Source: DASUAS01 sp963720765 | Lineage (GTDB): Bacteria; Actinomycetota; Acidimicrobiia; IMCC26256; DASPTH01 | DNA length: 64,000 bases | Reading direction: 5' to 3' | Assembly: GCA_963720765.1 (NCBI GenBank) | Contig: CAVRGS010000011.1 | Location: 186,001 to 250,000, forward strand | In this document: piece after piece, positions 61,841 through 64,000 of the stretch | How positions within the stretch are numbered: position 1 is the stretch's first letter | Layout of the letters: every line of letters begins with the position of its first letter | The notes under the pieces: generated by a model | Database searches by the model: none | What the model was told of the DNA's origin: nothing | What the model saw: the letters and a program-made list of their open reading frames with translations, nothing else | Made by a program: the position numbers and the translations under genes

Positions 61841-62634
61841 GTGGACGGCGACACCGATCAGGTCTTCAAGGCGCTGGCCGACCCCACCCGCAGGAGCCTC
61901 CTCGACGAGCTCTTCCGGGAGGACGGCCAGACGCTCCATCAGCTCGAAGCGCGGTTCGCGATGACGCGCTTCGGGGTGATGAAGCACCTGAAGGTGCTCG
62001 AGGACGCCGGGCTCGTCGTCGCCCGACGGCAGGGCCGGGAGAAGTTGCACCACCTCAACCCCGTCCCGATCCGCCTCGTCCACGACCGATGGGTGAGCAA
62101 GTACGCCGAACCGTGGGCCGCCGGGCTCAGCGGCCTCAAGCAGGAACTGGAGCACGAGATGGACCCGAAGACGATGGAGGAACCCAAGACGATGGAGAAG
62201 GTGTTCGAGATCTACATCAAGACCACGCCCGAGCGGCTGTGGGAGGCGATCACCGACCCCGCCATCCGGGCCAAGTACAACTTCGGCGCCGGTGCACACT
62301 CCGACTGGACCGTCGGGCGCACGCATCGAGCTGCAGGCCGGCGAGCTCCTCTTGGGAGAGGGCGACGTGCTGGAGATCGATCCGCCGCGCAAGCTCGTGC
62401 ACACGCTGCTGGCTCACTTCAGCCCCGAGGCAGAGACGGAGGGCTTCTCCCGGGTCTCGTGGGAGATCGAGCCGGTCGGCGACTCGTGCCGAGCTGACGC
62501 TGGTGCACGACCAGATGCGGGACGGCGCCTGCGAGCAGATCTACGGTGGCTGGCCGATGGTGCTCTCGGGCCTCAAGACCTGGCTCGAGACCGGTGAGCT
62601 GCTCACGACGCCGGGGTCGCTCATGTACACCTAG
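61841..62634 (+). CDS. ArsR-type HTH regulator fused to an SRPBCC domain (two +1 shifts as read)
   Basis: A fusion of about 264 residues. The N-terminal winged helix reads VFKALADPTRRSLLDELF, LHQLEARFAMTRFGVMKHLK, VLEDAGLVVARRQGREKLHH. After a linker with a tandem PKTMEE/PKTMEK duplication, the SRPBCC (Aha1-like) domain begins VFEIYIKTTPERLWEAITDP and continues GEGDVLEIDPPRKLVHTLLA, SRVSWEIEPVGDSCE, LVHDQMRDGACEQ and GGWPMVLSGLKTWLETGE. Frame steps of +1 lie near 62322 and 62489. No metal-binding Cys pair is seen in the ArsR part. It has its own promoter with a palindromic operator candidate. Confidence 0.87.
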
Positions 62635-62651
62635 CGAACAGGGAGGCACCG

Positions 62652-63123
62652 ATGCCCGACGAGCAGGATGCGCGAGCCCCGCTACGTCGAACCGGGGTGG
62701 TTCACGAACCACGTGTTCAATCCGTCGGTGGCCCTGCTCACCCGGATGGGTGTGAGCGTGTGGGGATCGCGCGAGCTGCGCGTGCGCGGCCGCACGACCG
62801 GTGAGTGGCGCACCACGCCGGTGAACCTCCTCACGCACGACGGCGAGCAGTACCTCGTGGCCCCGCGTGGTGTCACGCAGTGGGTGCGCAACCTCCGGGT
62901 CGCGACCAACGGCGAGCTGCGCGTCGGCAAGCACACCGACCGGTTCCGCGCCACCGAGGTGATCGACGCCGACAAGGTCCCGATCCTGCGCGCCTACCTG
63001 AAGAGGTGGAAGGCCGAGGTCGGCGTGTTCTTCGACGGCGTGAGTGGCGACTCCCCCGACGCCGACCTGGAGCGCATCGCCCCCGACCACCCGGTCTTCC
63101 GGCTCGAGATCGCCGCTCGATGA
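62652..63123 (+). CDS. Ddn-like F420-dependent nitroreductase (one probable +1 shift near the start)
   Basis: A split-barrel protein of about 156 residues. Landmarks are NHVFNPSVALLTRMGVSVWG, VRGRTTGEWRTTPVNLL, YLVAPRGVTQWVRNLRVATN and LKRWKAEVGVFFDGVSGDSP, typical of the Ddn family that uses reduced F420. ATG 62652 has GGGAGG five bases upstream and gives MPDEQ, after which an extra base near 62667 shifts into MREPRYVEPGWFTNH; ATG 62668 in the second frame is an alternative start with a poor ribosome site. It follows the ArsR-SRPBCC gene by 17 bases and may be its target. Confidence 0.85.
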
Positions 63124-63174
63124 CTCCGGTGCGGCATCATGGGGCCCACCGGGCGAGCTGAGCGAGAGGACATC

Positions 63175-63501
63175 ATGAGCGGAGAGGTCGCGATCCCCGA
63201 GGACATCGCCGAGCGATACGAGGATTCGCTCGAGCGCGAGCACGAAGCCGAACGGGACCTGCTCAAGGCGCTGGTGAAGTCGATCCTCGTGGCGCTGCCG
63301 ATCATGATCGGCATCTTCGTGCTGATGACGGCGATCGCCATCAGCGACAAGACCGAGTGGTACGTGTGGGTCGGCCTCGGCGTCGGCCTGGGCGTGGTCG
63401 GCGCCGGCCTCCTCGGCGCGCTCGCCGGCGCCACCCTCAACGCGCACAAGCTCGACGACGTCGACCGCATCACCGCCGGGCTCGAGCCCGAGGCGCCCTG
63501 A
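63175..63501 (+). CDS. Small membrane protein with two transmembrane helices
   Basis: A 108-residue protein with an acidic N-terminal helix (AERYEDSLEREHEAERDLLK), two membrane helices (VKSILVALPIMIGIFVLMTA and VWVGLGVGLGVVGAGLLGAL) and a short soluble tail. ATG 63175 has GAGAGGA upstream. I do not recognise a named family. Gly-rich packing in the second helix suggests helix association. Confidence 0.7.
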   Translation: MSGEVAIPEDIAERYEDSLEREHEAERDLLKALVKSILVALPIMIGIFVLMTAIAISDKTEWYVWVGLGVGLGVVGAGLLGALAGATLNAHKLDDVDRITAGLEPEAP

Positions 63502-63522
63502 CCACAGCGCAACCGTCGGCGG

Positions 63523-64000
63523 TCAGAGGGTCGTGAGCCGGCCGATCAGGTCGGTGGGCAGGTACGCGGCGCGTGAGCGCGTCCAGGACTGGTTCGACTC
63601 CGGGTCGTACACCGTCGGCAGCGTCACACCCTTCGGCACCGCGGCGTCGGTCATGCCTGCCTTGCGGGCGGTGAGCACGCAGCGCACCGCGTGATCGGAG
63701 AATCCGATCACGCCAACGGTGCCGAGCTTCGCCCCCGCAGCCTGGGCCTTGCTCACCACCTGCTCGGCGACGCCGGCAGTGCTGAGGTACGTGACGGTAC
63801 CGTCGGCGTCGGTGACCGGGTCGATCGACGTGACGCCCTCGACACCCGCGGCTTGGAGCAGCTTCGCGATCTCGGTCTGCGCGTACACCGGCACGTCGTG
63901 CCTGCGCGACGAAGCGTTCCACTGCCTTGGCCATCGCCGTGTTCGCCGGGCTGGGCAGCAATCCGCCGTCGGGGCCGACGCGGTTGCCGAAGGCAAAGAC
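63523..64000 (-). CDS. Partial protein, possibly YdcF/DUF218-like (one +1 shift as read; start outside window)
   Basis: The gene runs off the right edge of the window, so its start is not seen. The visible 157 residues, after a +1 correction near 63902, read FAFGNRVGPDGGLLPSPANT, AMAKAVERFVAQHDVPVYAQ, TEIAKLLQAAGVEGVTSIDP, STAGVAEQVVSKAQAAGAKL, VGVIGFSDHAVRCVLTARKA and a short C-terminus. The alternation of strands and helices resembles a Rossmann-like YdcF/DUF218 domain, but this is a weak guess. Confidence 0.5.
   Translation of the reverse strand, partial: SLPSATASAPTADCCPARRTRRWPRQWNASSRRHDVPVYAQTEIAKLLQAAGVEGVTSIDPVTDADGTVTYLSTAGVAEQVVSKAQAAGAKLGTVGVIGFSDHAVRCVLTARKAGMTDAAVPKGVTLPTVYDPESNQSWTRSRAAYLPTDLIGRLTTL

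Overview
The window is a GC-rich (roughly 70%), densely coded bacterial chromosome segment with no gene-free stretch longer than about 220 bases. The gene content fits a free-living Actinomycetota, plausibly of the Acidimicrobiia. It has F420-type PPOX and Ddn-like oxidoreductases, a HelD-type RNA polymerase ATPase, TAP-type secreted hydrolases, two MshB-like PIG-L deacetylases, PPK2, and many GTG starts with 4-base stop/start overlaps. No rRNA, tRNA, CRISPR array, transposase or prophage gene was recognised. The lineage call is inference.

Layout. 1-5.3 kb: methyltransferase, PPOX protein, secreted hydrolase, degenerate-GGDEF/EAL protein, CAP lipoprotein. 5.4-9.2 kb: MASE1-PAS hybrid histidine kinase facing an OmpR-type regulator and a membrane protein. 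9.3-12.8 kb: HAD hydrolase, cold-shock protein, PIG-L deacetylase, channel-like membrane protein, ArfB. 12.9-19.1 kb: a tightly packed peptide ABC transporter operon (binding protein, two permeases, two ATPases) with a MOSC gene fused on by overlap, facing a MOSC-reductase-ferredoxin fusion. 21-23.7 kb: SnoaL-like and GH15 genes. 23.7-34.2 kb: mostly minus-strand genes (two VOC proteins, ChrA, sulfatase, Lon, epimerase, glutathione peroxidase, FumC, SDR). 34.2-42.9 kb: two hydrolases/peptidases, PPK2, a solute-binding protein, a TIM-barrel protein, and a TauD dioxygenase divergent from a TetR regulator. 42.9-54.5 kb: PepF-HelD pair, phosphatase, alcohol dehydrogenase, and a minus-strand run of six genes (unknown protein, MFS exporter, Coq4-like protein, YqgE, PIG-L deacetylase, SDR). 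54.6-64 kb: many small enzymes (VOC, Ddn, PPOX, SnoaL, SRPBCC, SDR), a flippase-like membrane protein and an ArsR-SRPBCC fusion.

About 20 genes are interrupted by single-base shifts that leave the family sequence intact on both sides. Nearly all are +1, and many add one C:G pair at a CpG step. Conserved genes (lon, fumC, dpp ATPase, glutathione peroxidase) are affected, so I read these as assembly or base-calling errors and annotate each as one gene with the shift position stated. An alcohol dehydrogenase carries seven.

The most interesting non-coding signals are: a chain of four five-codon mini-ORFs, each stop overlapping the next start, leading into a PPOX gene (60847-60905); two copies of a 47-bp palindromic element with identical geometry (7774-7820 and 33312-33358); nested inverted repeats in front of lon; and candidate operators at the tauD/tetR and arsR promoters.
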